From Pseudomonas alcaliphila JAB1 (GTDB lineage Bacteria; Pseudomonadota; Gammaproteobacteria; Pseudomonadales; Pseudomonadaceae): a stretch of 64,000 nt of DNA. Below are positions 17,668-26,480 of this stretch, piece by piece. Where the stretch lies: assembly GCF_001941865.1 (NCBI RefSeq), contig NZ_CP016162.1:1302001-1366000 (forward strand), given 5' to 3'. The notes beneath the pieces are model-generated. The model did no database searches. It was not told the origin of the DNA and saw only the letters and a program-made list of their open reading frames with translations. The translations under genes were made by a program, and so were the position numbers. Position 1 is the first letter of the stretch. Every line of letters starts with the position of its first letter.

Positions 17668-18831
17668 GTGAAACCTGTCCCTCGGGCCCTGTTGCTGGTG
17701 GCCCTGGTGCTGGCGGCGATCAATTTGCGCCCCGGCATCACTTCCCTCGCGCCGCTGATCGAGCGCATCGCTGCGGAGCTGTCGCTGAGCCGCAGTTTCA
17801 TCAGCCTGACCACGGCCTTGCCGGTGCTGTGCATGGGCCTGCTCGCGCCCTTGGCGCCGCGCCTGGCGATACGCTGGGGCCTTGAACGCACCATCGTGCT
17901 TTGCCTTGGGCTTATTGGCCTGGCGCTGCTGGCGCGTCTGGCTGCGCACCAGAGCGTGGTGCTGATCGGCAGTGCCATCGCTTTGGGAGCCGCCATCGCG
18001 GTTGCCGGGCCTTTGTTGTCGGGCTTCATCAAGCGTCACTTCGCCAGCCAGATGGGCCGTGTGGTGGGCTGGTACTCACTGGGCATGGCCATCGGCGGTG
18101 CTGGCGGTGCGGTGCTCACGGCTCCGGCTACGGCGCTGTTTGGCGATGCCTGGCACCTGGGGCTGGCGGTGTGGGCCGCGCCTGCGTTGTTCGGGGTGAT
18201 GCTTTGGCTGTGGTTACCCAATCAGGCCAGCGCCGTTGACGAGCAGGAGGGCGGTGGTTTGCCCTGGCGGCAGCCACGCGCCTGGCTGATCAGCTGCTTC
18301 TTCGCCATTCAGGCGGGCTTGTTCTATGCCATCGCGACCTGGGCGGTAGCGCGCTATCACGAAGCTGGATTGAGCATGCTGCGCAGTAACTCGCTGCTCA
18401 GTCTGGCCATGCTCATGGGGCTGCCCAGCTCGTTTCTGCTGCCCTGGCTGGCGCAGCGCTACAATGCGCGCTATCCACTGCTGCTGGCGTGCGGTGCGGT
18501 CACCTGCGGTTGCCTGGCGATGGTCACCTTCACGCCGCGCTTCGTTCCCGAATTGTGGGCGGTGATTCTGGGCTTTTCGCTGGGCGGCTCCTTCGCCCTG
18601 TCGCTGGTGCTGCCGCTGTACGAAGCCGGCTCGCCACTGGCGGTCAGCCGCTGGACGGCGATGATGCTGTTCACCGGTTACAGCCTGGGCTGCCTGACGC
18701 CCATTCTCACCGGGCTGGCACGTGATCTGTCCGGCAGCTACCGTCTGCCATTCGCGGTGCTCACCGCGCTGGCACTGGTGATGACGCTGGTGGCCTGGCT
18801 GTTGGGCCGTAGCCGACGCCAGGCTCGCTGA
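17668..18831 (+). CDS. CynX/NimT-type MFS transporter
   Basis: The 387-residue protein has twelve predicted transmembrane helices. It has the CynX-type start (LLVALVLAAINLRPGITSLAPLI), in which the NLRP motif in the first helix is characteristic of the cyanate/nitroimidazole-type MFS subfamily. A cytoplasmic linker with EQEGGGLPWRQPRAW lies between helices 6 and 7. Although the family is named for cyanate transport, no cyanase gene is near, so the substrate is open. It starts at an ATG 100 bp after the SDR gene. Confidence 0.88.
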   Translation: MKPVPRALLLVALVLAAINLRPGITSLAPLIERIAAELSLSRSFISLTTALPVLCMGLLAPLAPRLAIRWGLERTIVLCLGLIGLALLARLAAHQSVVLIGSAIALGAAIAVAGPLLSGFIKRHFASQMGRVVGWYSLGMAIGGAGGAVLTAPATALFGDAWHLGLAVWAAPALFGVMLWLWLPNQASAVDEQEGGGLPWRQPRAWLISCFFAIQAGLFYAIATWAVARYHEAGLSMLRSNSLLSLAMLMGLPSSFLLPWLAQRYNARYPLLLACGAVTCGCLAMVTFTPRFVPELWAVILGFSLGGSFALSLVLPLYEAGSPLAVSRWTAMMLFTGYSLGCLTPILTGLARDLSGSYRLPFAVLTALALVMTLVAWLLGRSRRQAR

Positions 18832-18905
18832 AGAATTGGCAGCAGTTCCTTTCTTGCCCAGACGTGCTGTGTTAGAAGGCGTTCTGCTTTTTCAGGAGTG
18901 CCGGT

Positions 18906-19334
18906 GTGGAGTCCGAATCCATCGTCTATGGCTGCATCCGCGACTGGCCCTCGGATGATCCCGAGTTGCGTCGCCTGCGCCGTGAAACCAACCATGGCGT
19001 GCTGGCCGAGTTACCGGCCGGTGAGCTCTGGCCGTTTCTCGGCCGCGAGATGTTCTCTTTCTGCGACCTGCCCGGTGCCGGGCTCTACCAGACCCAGGTG
19101 ATCCACTTCGGTGCCAGCTATGGCGCGATCGAGTACGAGTGGAACCTGTGGATCGAAGCCTTCGAGGGGCTGCTCAAACGCCTGTATTGGGCCAGCGCGG
19201 TTGTGCACCTGGAAACCGAGCTCAATGGCATGCACACCTTCCGCTGGGAGTCCGATAGCGGCTTTCACAGCCCGCAGGAGGGGGGGTTACGCGTGCGCTG
19301 CGCCTGGGAGCGTGAAGGCGCCTTGCGCGGTTAG
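18906..19334 (+). CDS. Conserved hypothetical protein, 142 residues
   Basis: I do not recognise this family. The start is a GTG at 18906 with AGGAG 6-7 bp upstream. The protein is soluble, acidic and rich in Trp, Glu and Leu (YEWNLWIEAFEGLLKRLYW; HTFRWESDSGFHSPQEGGLRV), with no signal peptide or membrane span. The even spread of aromatic residues suggests a compact alpha/beta fold. It lies between the MFS gene (74 bp) and ynfA-like gene (9 bp), so it is probably co-transcribed with the latter. Codon use is like its neighbours. Confidence 0.75.
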   Translation: MESESIVYGCIRDWPSDDPELRRLRRETNHGVLAELPAGELWPFLGREMFSFCDLPGAGLYQTQVIHFGASYGAIEYEWNLWIEAFEGLLKRLYWASAVVHLETELNGMHTFRWESDSGFHSPQEGGLRVRCAWEREGALRG

Positions 19335-19343
19335 GGGACGAGA

Positions 19344-19676
19344 ATGATCAACTATCTGTGGTTCCTGCTGGCGGCCTTGTTCGAGATCGCTGGTTGCTAC
19401 GCCTTCTGGATGTGGCTGCGGCTCGATCGCAGTGCCTGGTGGGTGCTGCCTGGGTTGCTCAGCCTGGCGCTGTTCAGCCTGATTCTGACCCGCGTCGAAG
19501 CCTCGTTCGCCGGTCGCGCCTATGCCGCCTATGGCGGTGTGTATATCGTCGCTTCGCTGGTGTGGCTGGCGCTGATCGAAAAGACCCGGCCGATGCTCAG
19601 CGACTGGTTGGGCGCTGCGCTGTGCCTGGCAGGCGCCACCATCATCCTGCTGGGACCGCGGCTGCATGCCTCCTGA
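19344..19676 (+). CDS. YnfA/UPF0060 family inner-membrane protein
   Basis: This 110-residue protein has four transmembrane helices and the UPF0060 signatures: [16 protein letters not shown] near the start, [19 protein letters not shown] in the third helix region, and [17 protein letters not shown] at the end. Members resemble small multidrug resistance transporters, and some have been linked to efflux of cationic compounds. The assignment to the family is firm, the function less so. It begins 9 bp after the unknown gene upstream. Confidence 0.93.
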   Translation: MINYLWFLLAALFEIAGCYAFWMWLRLDRSAWWVLPGLLSLALFSLILTRVEASFAGRAYAAYGGVYIVASLVWLALIEKTRPMLSDWLGAALCLAGATIILLGPRLHAS

Positions 19677-19708
19677 TCTGCTTATAAACATCGGAAGTAA
19701 AAAGTTCC

Positions 19709-19727
19709 GCTGTCATCAAATCTTTAT
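19709..19727 (+). promoter_or_regulatory. Possible Pho box upstream of OprP/OprO-type porin
   Basis: CTGTCAT at 19710-19716 matches the first half of a PhoB site exactly. The second half (TCTTTAT after 4 bp) is a poor match to the consensus. It lies about 120 bp before the porin start, and phosphate-starvation control is the known pattern for OprP/OprO porins. This is suggestive only. Confidence 0.35.
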
Positions 19728-19834
19728 ATATCAGCAACTGAGCTGAAATAACCCCTCGCCAAGATTCCCCCAGCACGAACGAGCCAATAGCTCGGGTGTT
19801 TTCAACACTAAAAGTCCAACAGGGGAATTTCTCG

Positions 19835-21133
19835 ATGATCCGTAAGCACTTCGCCGGTTTCGTAGCCAGCGCCCTGGCTCTGGCCGTTTCCGCCCAGGCT
19901 TTCGCCGGTACTGTCACCACTGACGGCGCCGATATCGTGATCAAGACCAAAGGCGGTCTGGAAGTCGGTACCACCGACAAGCAGTTCGGTTTCAAGATTG
20001 GCGGCCGTCTGCAAGCAGACTACAGCACCTTCGACGGCATCTATACCGTGAACGGTGACAACGCCGATGCTGCCTACTTCCGCCGCGCTTTCCTCGAGCT
20101 GTCGGGCTATGTCTACAAGGACTGGGCTTACACCTTCAGCTACGATTTCTCTCACAACGCCGGCAGCTCTGAAGATGGTTACTTCGACGAAGCTTCCATC
20201 GCCTACAACGGTTTCGCTCCGGTCTCCATCAAGGTAGGTCGTTTCGACCCTGAATTCGGTCTTGAAAAAGCCACGAGCTCCAAGTGGGTCACCGCTCAGG
20301 AACGTACCGCTGCTTACGATCTGGTTGACTGGGCCAACGCCCATCAGAATGGTCTGGGTATCCAGGTTTCTGGCAGTGCAGGTGATTCGCTGTACGGTTC
20401 CTTTGGTCTGAGTGCCAAAGACCAGAACGACGTCGATGGTGAAAGCACCAAGCAATTCAACCTGCGCGGTGTTTTCGCTCCGATGCACGAAGCCGGCAAC
20501 GTTCTGCACTTCGGTGTCAACTACGCCCAGCGTGACCTCTCCGACACCGCGTTCGACGCCCGTATTCGCAGCCGTATGGGCATGCGTGGCGTGAGCACCA
20601 GCGGTGGTAACGATGCGGGTACCAACGGCAACCGTCTGGTTCTGGGTGGTACCAACGTTTCGCCGGCAGGCTCCTACGACAACGATAGCGCCCTCGGTGT
20701 TGAAGCCGCATTCGCCATGGGCCCGTTCTCGATTCAAGGCGAATACATCAAGCGTGAAATGGAAGCTGACAGCGCTGCCTTCGACGATATCGAAGGTGAT
20801 GGCTACTACGCTCAGGTGGCGTACACCCTTACCGGTGAAGCCCGTGGCTACAAGCTCGGCAAGTTCGATAGCATCAAGCCCAGCAACAAGCAGATTGGCG
20901 CCTGGGAACTTTTCTACCGCTATGACCACCTGTCGGTAGACGATGATAACGGTGCTCGTGCAGCTATCAGTGACATCGAAGCCAAGGTCCACAATCTGGG
21001 TGTCAACTGGTACGTCAACGACGCCGTCAAGATCAGCGGTGTCTACGTCAAGGCCAAGGTCGACAACTCCACCAACGCCAATGGCGACGACGACGGTGAC
21101 GGCATGGTCTTCCGTGCTCAGTATGCGTTCTAA
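19835..21133 (+). CDS. OprP/OprO-family phosphate/polyphosphate-selective porin
   Basis: The 432-residue outer-membrane protein has a signal peptide ([24 protein letters not shown]) followed by [23 protein letters not shown] and [22 protein letters not shown], the typical OprP/OprO N-terminal strands. It ends in a C-terminal aromatic (FRAQYAF) as expected for BAM recognition. The [18 protein letters not shown] and [14 protein letters not shown] stretches are also family features. Such trimeric porins take up phosphate or pyrophosphate/polyphosphate. The ATG at 19835 follows AGGGGAATTT. It is convergent with a secreted pyrophosphatase, which fits a phosphate-scavenging role. Anion selectivity residues were not verified. 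Confidence 0.9.
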   Translation: MIRKHFAGFVASALALAVSAQAFAGTVTTDGADIVIKTKGGLEVGTTDKQFGFKIGGRLQADYSTFDGIYTVNGDNADAAYFRRAFLELSGYVYKDWAYTFSYDFSHNAGSSEDGYFDEASIAYNGFAPVSIKVGRFDPEFGLEKATSSKWVTAQERTAAYDLVDWANAHQNGLGIQVSGSAGDSLYGSFGLSAKDQNDVDGESTKQFNLRGVFAPMHEAGNVLHFGVNYAQRDLSDTAFDARIRSRMGMRGVSTSGGNDAGTNGNRLVLGGTNVSPAGSYDNDSALGVEAAFAMGPFSIQGEYIKREMEADSAAFDDIEGDGYYAQVAYTLTGEARGYKLGKFDSIKPSNKQIGAWELFYRYDHLSVDDDNGARAAISDIEAKVHNLGVNWYVNDAVKISGVYVKAKVDNSTNANGDDDGDGMVFRAQYAF

Positions 21134-21155
21134 GTAATACCTGATTGCTCCTTTG

Positions 21156-21181
21156 AACCCCGCCTTGTGCGGGGTTTTTTA
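21156..21181 (+). terminator. Rho-independent terminator of porin gene
   Basis: Stem AACCCCGC (21156-21163) / GCGGGGTT (21169-21176) with a short loop, followed by a T run to 21181. It lies about 22 bp after the porin stop codon. Confidence 0.9.
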
Positions 21182-21248
21182 TTGTTTCCAGCTTGGCGCC
21201 ATGTAACCGAAAACATCGCCATTTCATTCGCCATACATTTCAACTGAA

Positions 21249-21275
21249 CAAAAAAGCCCCAGACCTGCTGGGGCT
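21249..21275 (-). terminator. Rho-independent terminator of pyrophosphatase gene
   Basis: On the minus strand, stem AGCCCCAG / CTGGGGCT (21255-21262 and 21268-21275) is followed by a U tract (the A run 21249-21254 on the plus strand). It lies 15 bp after the pyrophosphatase stop codon. Confidence 0.88.
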
Positions 21276-21290
21276 CTCTGACCACTGCGA

Positions 21291-21896
21291 TCAGTTTTGC
21301 TTCTGGAAACGCTCCAGTGCTTCTTCGATAAGCTGTCGTGCCTCGGCTGCATTGCCGTAGCCATTGAGTTCGACTTTCTTGCGACCTTCCGGCAACTGCT
21401 TGTAGACGCGAAAGAAAGCTTCGATGCGCTGGCGTTCAATCAGCGGCAGGTCATCGACATCGAGGATCTTGTCGTAAGTCGGATCGACATCACTGCTGGG
21501 GACACCGATGATCTTCTCGTCCGCCTCCCCACCATCGATCATTCTCAGCACCGCGACCGGGCGGAACTTGATCAGCACGCCTGGATGCAGCGCTTCGCGG
21601 GTGAGTACCAGCGCATCGAGCGGATCACCGTCGCCACCCAGGGTGCGTGGCAGCGAGCCATAGTTGGCTGGATAGGCAACCGGCATCGACTGGAAACGGT
21701 CGACGAAAACCAGGCCTTCTTCGTTGATCTCGTATTTGGTGATGCTGCCGGCTGGAATCTCGACTGCCATGTGCACTTCATTCGGTGCGTCTTTTGCCTG
21801 CGCGGCATGGAAGGGATGAACGATACCAGGCGCTGCGAGGGCGCTGGGAGCAACGACGCTGAGGGCAACGCCGAGGGCAAGCAGTGATTTACGCAT
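21291..21896 (-). CDS. Exported family I inorganic pyrophosphatase
   Basis: The 201-residue protein is a family I pyrophosphatase that hydrolyses PPi to phosphate. It has the substrate-site motif GDGDPLDALVL (the DxDPxD metal-binding signature) and VDDLPLIERQRIEAFF late in the chain. Unusually for this family, it starts with a signal peptide (MRKSLLALGVALSVVAPSALA), so it should act in the periplasm. The ATG at 21896 begins this signal peptide; an upstream ATG at 21938 would bury it. The gene is convergent with an OprP/OprO-type porin, which suggests that imported pyrophosphate is split before phosphate uptake. Confidence 0.9.
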   Translation of the reverse strand: MRKSLLALGVALSVVAPSALAAPGIVHPFHAAQAKDAPNEVHMAVEIPAGSITKYEINEEGLVFVDRFQSMPVAYPANYGSLPRTLGGDGDPLDALVLTREALHPGVLIKFRPVAVLRMIDGGEADEKIIGVPSSDVDPTYDKILDVDDLPLIERQRIEAFFRVYKQLPEGRKKVELNGYGNAAEARQLIEEALERFQKQN

Positions 21897-21992
21897 GATG
21901 ACTTCCGGTAAGGTTGGGGTTGATAAACCGGCAGTCATCTTGCTGGCGCCTTGTTAGAGATATATTGCAGTCTGGCTTCTGGGATTCAGTTC

Positions 21993-23126
21993 ATGCCCCT
22001 CACCATCATCGACTCGCTTCAAACGTTACCCGCCGACGTCTGGGATGGGCTGCTGATACAGCCACAACCCTTTCTGCGTCATGCCTTTCTCAGTGCGCTG
22101 GAGGACAGCGGCAGCGTCGGTGGCCGCAGTGGCTGGCAGCCCTCGCACCGGCTTTGGTGCGATGAGCACGGCAAGGTGCAGGCAGCATTGCCGGCTTATC
22201 TGAAGCAGCACTCCTACGGCGAATACGTGTTCGACCATGCCTGGGCCGATGCTTGCCGGCGCGCCGGTATCGGCTACTACCCAAAACTGCTGGGCGCTGT
22301 GCCGTTCTCCCCGGTGAGCGGGGCGCGCTTGCTGGGTGATGTCCATGCGGCGGGGGAGTTGCTTGACGCGCTGACAGCCGGATTGAGCCAGGAAGCGTTG
22401 TCGAGCCTGCACATCAATTTCACCAGCCCGGCCTGTGATGCCGTGATGGCGCAACGATCGGGTTGGCTGGAGCGCTTGGGTTGCCAGTTCCATTGGCACA
22501 ATCGGGGTTACCGGGATTTCCAGGACTTTCTCGATGCGCTCAGCTCGCGCAAACGCAAGCAGATGCGCAAGGAACGTGAGCAGGTGGCGGGGCAGGGCAT
22601 CGAGTTCGACAGGCGTCTGGGCCGCGAGTTGAGCGAGGCTGACTGGGACTTCGTCTACCACTGTTACGCCAATACCTACCACGTGCGCGGTCAGGCGCCC
22701 TATCTGACGCGGGACTTTTTCAGCCTGCTGGCCGAACGTATGCCCGAGATGATTCGGGTGGTGTTCGCGACGCAGCATGGCCGTGCGCTGGCCATGGCCT
22801 TCAGCCTGGTCGATGGCGATACCTTCTATGGCCGCTACTGGGGTTGTCTGGCCGAATTCGACCGGCTGCATTTCGAAACCTGCTTCTATCAAGGCATGGA
22901 GCTGGCCATCGCCGAAGGTCTGCAGCGCTTCGATGCCGGGGCGCAGGGCGAGCACAAACTGATCCGAGGCTTCGAGCCGGTTCTCACCCGCTCTTGGCAC
23001 TATCTCCGTCACCCGGGACTGCACGCAGCCGTTGCCGACTTTCTCGAGCAGGAGCGCTCTGGCATGCGGGTTTACGCGCAAGAGGCGCGGAGCTATCTGC
23101 CTTTTCGCCAGCCTGACAACGGCTGA
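21993..23126 (+). CDS. GNAT/FemAB-like protein (DUF482, PF04339)
   Basis: The 377-residue protein matches the DUF482 peptidogalycan-biosynthesis-like family, built from a FemAB-type acyltransferase fold. The diagnostic segments are PFLRHAFLSALEDSGSVGG at the start, PYLKQHSYGEYVFDHAWADA, the long RKRKQMRKEREQV region and the late FYGRYWGCLAEFDRLHFETCFYQGMELAI block. The ATG at 21993 precedes the conserved first strand; the track's earlier start lacks a good site. Substrate is unknown; FemAB relatives add amino acids to peptidoglycan. Divergent from the pyrophosphatase gene. A short inverted repeat (CTGATC/GATCAG) overlaps its stop codon. Confidence 0.88.
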   Translation: MPLTIIDSLQTLPADVWDGLLIQPQPFLRHAFLSALEDSGSVGGRSGWQPSHRLWCDEHGKVQAALPAYLKQHSYGEYVFDHAWADACRRAGIGYYPKLLGAVPFSPVSGARLLGDVHAAGELLDALTAGLSQEALSSLHINFTSPACDAVMAQRSGWLERLGCQFHWHNRGYRDFQDFLDALSSRKRKQMRKEREQVAGQGIEFDRRLGRELSEADWDFVYHCYANTYHVRGQAPYLTRDFFSLLAERMPEMIRVVFATQHGRALAMAFSLVDGDTFYGRYWGCLAEFDRLHFETCFYQGMELAIAEGLQRFDAGAQGEHKLIRGFEPVLTRSWHYLRHPGLHAAVADFLEQERSGMRVYAQEARSYLPFRQPDNG

Positions 23127-23592
23127 TCGAGCGATCAGGTTATTGGCGAAGGGCCGAAACAGCTGTTTGCCGGAAGTTCCCCAAGTCGGAGATTTCTGTA
23201 AAAACTCCAGAGCTTTCAGCAAGAACCCCGCTCGCTTCTGCCACTAAATTCCGCCCTTCACTTTCGTTACGACCGTTTTTGTCTGCGTCTATTGGTCAGA
23301 CCAGCATTGCTGGGCTAGACCGATAAGAGAGGTTCATGCAGTCGAACTGTGGTGGTACGCGATTCGGTGGCCGCAGGCGCAAGCCAGGGAGGTCAGGGAA
23401 AGTGCCCAGGCACTTGCCGATGCAGTGACGAGGTGGTGGAGGTTTCACTGCACCGGTATCTGCCTTGATCGTGCCCACTCGATATCGGTGTGACGAGGAA
23501 GAGACCGGAGCCCCGCATCCGCAAAAGCGGGTGCACTTTGCCAATCAGGGCACGGTGCCCGAGAACAACAAACGAGAGGGGAGCCCCCCAAA
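23127..23592 (+). other. Structured leader/gap upstream of putP
   Basis: No protein gene is evident in this 466-bp gap. Four stems are visible on the putP-sense strand: 23291-23324 (ATTGGTC/GACCGAT plus inner CCAGC/GCTGG), a perfect 6-bp stem with tetraloop at 23400-23415 (AAGTGC/GCACTT), a 10-bp stem with one mismatch at 23451-23460/23481-23490, and 23548-23560 (GGGCA/TGCCC). The last one is close to the putP ribosome binding site. This density of hairpins suggests a long structured 5' leader or an independent small RNA. Confidence 0.5.
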
Positions 23593-25077
23593 ATGACAGC
23601 TAATACTCCAATGCTCGTCACCTTCGTGGTGTACATCGCAGCCATGGTGCTGATCGGCCTGGCCGCCTATCTGCGCACCAAGAACCTTTCCGACTACATC
23701 CTGGGTGGCCGCAGCCTCGGCAGCTTCGTTACCGCGTTGTCCGCCGGCGCCTCCGACATGAGTGGCTGGTTGCTGATGGGCCTACCCGGCGCGGTGTACC
23801 TATCTGGCCTGTCCGAGGCCTGGATCGCCGTCGGCCTGATCGTCGGCGCCTACCTCAACTGGCTGTTCGTCGCCGGTCGTCTGCGCGTGCAGACCGAGCA
23901 CAATGGCAACGCCCTGACCCTGCCTGACTATTTCACCAACCGCTTCGAAGACAATAGCCGCCTGCTACGTATCTTCTCTGCACTGGTGATCCTGGTGTTC
24001 TTCACCATCTACTGCGCCTCCGGCGTGGTGGCCGGTGCCCGCCTGTTCGAAAGCACCTTCGGTATGTCCTACGAGACCGCGCTGTGGGCCGGCGCCGCAG
24101 CGACCATCGCCTACACCTTCATTGGTGGCTTCCTGGCAGTGAGCTGGACCGACACCGTGCAGGCCACGCTGATGATCTTCGCCCTGATCCTCGCACCGGT
24201 GATGGTGATGGTGGCTACCGGCGGCATGGATAGCACCTTCGCTGCCATCCAGCTGCAGGACGCGAGCAACTTCGACATGCTCAAGGGCGCCAGCTTCATC
24301 GGCGTGATCTCGCTGCTGGCCTGGGGCCTGGGCTACTTCGGTCAGCCGCACATCCTGGCGCGTTTTATGGCCGCTGACTCGGTCAAGTCGATCCCGGCCG
24401 CCCGGCGCATCTCCATGACTTGGATGATCCTCTGCCTGGGCGGCGCGGTCGCCGTGGGCTTCTTCGGCATCGCCTACTTCGCCGCCCACCCGGATCTGGC
24501 CGGGCCGGTCGCCGAGAACCCGGAGCGGGTGTTCATCGAGCTGTCCAAGCTGCTGTTCAACCCCTGGATCGCCGGCGTCCTGCTGTCCGCCATCCTCGCC
24601 GCGGTGATGAGCACCCTGAGCTGCCAGCTGCTGGTGTGCTCCAGCGCCCTGACCGAGGACTTCTACAAGGCCTTCCTGCGCCAAGGCGCCTCGCAGACTG
24701 AGCTGGTCTGGGTCGGCCGCGCCATGGTGCTGCTGGTGGCGCTGATCGCCATCTGGCTGGCCGCCAACCCGGAAAACCGCGTGCTGGGTCTGGTGTCCTA
24801 CGCCTGGGCCGGCTTCGGTGCTGCGTTCGGTCCGGTGGTCATTCTGTCTCTGCTGTGGAAGGGCATGACCCGTAATGGCGCTCTGGCTGGCATGCTGGTC
24901 GGTGCCGCCACCGTGATCGTGTGGAAAAACTGGATTGGTCTGGGTCTGTACGAGATCATCCCGGGCTTCATCCTCGCGACCCTGGCCATCGTCATCTTCA
25001 GCCGTATCGGCAACGGCCCGAGCAAGACGATGCTGCAGCGTTTCGACGAAGCGGAGAAGGAATACCAGTCGGTCTGA
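23593..25077 (+). CDS. putP: Sodium/proline symporter PutP
   Basis: The 494-residue protein belongs to the sodium:solute symporter family (LeuT fold, 12-13 transmembrane helices). PutP features are present: TKNLSDYILGGRSLGSFVTALSAGASDMSGWLLMG in helices 1-2 with the Na+-site Ser/Asp residues, the WTDTVQATLMIFALILAP helix, LGYFGQPHILARFMAA, and MSTLSCQLLVCSSALTEDFYKAF in the helix that contributes to Na+ and proline binding. It imports proline using the sodium gradient. The ATG follows AGAGGGGAG closely. A strong terminator lies just downstream and the gene appears monocistronic. No putA is nearby. Confidence 0.96.
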   Translation: MTANTPMLVTFVVYIAAMVLIGLAAYLRTKNLSDYILGGRSLGSFVTALSAGASDMSGWLLMGLPGAVYLSGLSEAWIAVGLIVGAYLNWLFVAGRLRVQTEHNGNALTLPDYFTNRFEDNSRLLRIFSALVILVFFTIYCASGVVAGARLFESTFGMSYETALWAGAAATIAYTFIGGFLAVSWTDTVQATLMIFALILAPVMVMVATGGMDSTFAAIQLQDASNFDMLKGASFIGVISLLAWGLGYFGQPHILARFMAADSVKSIPAARRISMTWMILCLGGAVAVGFFGIAYFAAHPDLAGPVAENPERVFIELSKLLFNPWIAGVLLSAILAAVMSTLSCQLLVCSSALTEDFYKAFLRQGASQTELVWVGRAMVLLVALIAIWLAANPENRVLGLVSYAWAGFGAAFGPVVILSLLWKGMTRNGALAGMLVGAATVIVWKNWIGLGLYEIIPGFILATLAIVIFSRIGNGPSKTMLQRFDEAEKEYQSV

Positions 25078-25098
25078 TCCCCTGGCAGTGACGACACA

Positions 25099-25131
25099 GG
25101 CGGTGGTTGCCTAGGCAACCACCGCCTTTTT
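25099..25131 (+). terminator. Rho-independent terminator of putP
   Basis: A perfect 13-bp stem, 25099-25111 (GGCGGTGGTTGCC) and 25114-25126, is followed by a T run (25127-25131), 22 bp after the putP stop codon. Confidence 0.93.
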
Positions 25132-25274
25132 CATGTCTGCGCTGCGGGTCGGTCAGCGCCACAGAGCCCGGCAGATGAGGTCTTGCCATCGTTCTGGCCG
25201 TCAACTGGCTATGCTTAGGCCTGAGTTCCCTATGACAGGGGCCGCTTTCCTTCAGTCGCGCGGAGGGCGCGGGC

Positions 25275-26408
25275 ATGGCCAACAACTTACTCGGCGTCGG
25301 CGAGGCCGCGCCCTGGTTCGTCTGTTCCACGCAGAGCCGGCAGCGCTTCGTGTTCGACACGGTCGGCGGGCGCTACATCCTGCTGTGCTTTTTCGCCTCG
25401 GCCGCCGATCCCGCCAGCCAGGCGCTGCTGGCCGGGCTGAGCGAGCAGCGCCAGCGCTTCGATGACCTCAACCTGGCTTTCTTCGGCGTTTCCGTGGATG
25501 CCGACGACGCGCGCCTGCAGCGCGTCGTCGAGTCGCTGCCGGGGGTGCGCTACTTCTGGGACATCGACCGCCAGGTCAGCCGCCTGTACGGCGCCTGCTG
25601 CGAGGACGGCCGCTACCAGCGCGTCAGCTACGTGCTCGACCCCATGCTGCGGGTGCTGGCGGTGCTGCCCTTCGCCGGCGACGCGGCGGCGCACCTGCAT
25701 GCGCTGACGCAGGTGCTGGACAGCCTGCCGCAGATCGGCGCGCCCTGCCGCGCGGCGTTCCAGGCGCCGGTGCTGGTGCTGCCGCGGATCTTCGAGCCGA
25801 GCCTGTGCCGCGAGCTGATGGACTACTACCGGGCGCGCGGCGGCGAGCCCTCCGGCTATATGCAGGACATCGACGGCAAGACCGTGCAGGTGATCGGCCA
25901 GACGCACAAGAGCCGGCGCGACTGTCTGGTGGAGGACGAAACTCTACGCGAGGCCTGCGCCTTGCGTATCCACCAACGCCTGGTGCCGCAGATCGAGCGT
26001 GCCTTCCAGTTCAAGGTCTCGCGCATGGAGCGCTACCTGATCGGCTGTTACGACGCCGAGGAAGAGGGGCACTTCCGCCCGCACCGCGACAACACCACCA
26101 AGGGCACTGCACATCGCCGCTTCGCCGTCTCGCTGTATCTCAACAGCGGCGAGTACGAGGGCGGCTGGTTGCGTTTTCCCGAGTTCGGCGCGGCGCTGTA
26201 CAGCGCGCCACTGGGCGGTGCCGTGGTGTTCGCCTGTTCGCTGCTGCACGAGGCGCTGCCGGTGACTCGCGGGCGGCGCTTCATGTTCCTGCCGTTTCTC
26301 TACGACGAGGCGGCCAAGCAGATCCGCGAGGCCAACCTGGGCTATCTCGAGGAGGGTGTGCGCGGCGCTGCCGATGTCGCCGGCGACTCGCCGACGGCGA
26401 GCGGCTGA
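25275..26408 (+). CDS. Redoxin-like domain fused to 2OG-Fe(II) oxygenase
   Basis: The 377-residue protein joins two domains. Residues 1-160 have a peroxiredoxin/AhpC-type thioredoxin fold (GEAAPWF start, then GRYILLCFFASAADPASQ, FFGVSVDADDARLQ, YVLDP). The peroxidatic Cys position after the first long strand carries Ala/Ser instead, so peroxidase activity is unlikely. Residues 165-350 form a prolyl-4-hydroxylase-like oxygenase with His270 and Asp272 (RPHRDN), distal His325 (SLLHEAL) and a 2OG-binding Arg in TRGRR (332-335). Fe(II) and 2-oxoglutarate sites look complete. The target is unknown; a protein or small-molecule hydroxylase is possible. The VF530-like gene follows 72 bp downstream. 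Confidence 0.85.
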   Translation: MANNLLGVGEAAPWFVCSTQSRQRFVFDTVGGRYILLCFFASAADPASQALLAGLSEQRQRFDDLNLAFFGVSVDADDARLQRVVESLPGVRYFWDIDRQVSRLYGACCEDGRYQRVSYVLDPMLRVLAVLPFAGDAAAHLHALTQVLDSLPQIGAPCRAAFQAPVLVLPRIFEPSLCRELMDYYRARGGEPSGYMQDIDGKTVQVIGQTHKSRRDCLVEDETLREACALRIHQRLVPQIERAFQFKVSRMERYLIGCYDAEEEGHFRPHRDNTTKGTAHRRFAVSLYLNSGEYEGGWLRFPEFGAALYSAPLGGAVVFACSLLHEALPVTRGRRFMFLPFLYDEAAKQIREANLGYLEEGVRGAADVAGDSPTASG

Positions 26409-26480
26409 TCGGGCTTTCGCCGGCGGCCGCCTTTGGCTAAGGTGGCGGCCCCGACTTCCCGAACCCGCACAGGCTACCCC

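Noticed and set aside
23296..23544. 82-residue minus-strand frame in the putP leader
   Set aside because: Cys/Pro-rich and passes through three hairpins; no ribosome binding site.
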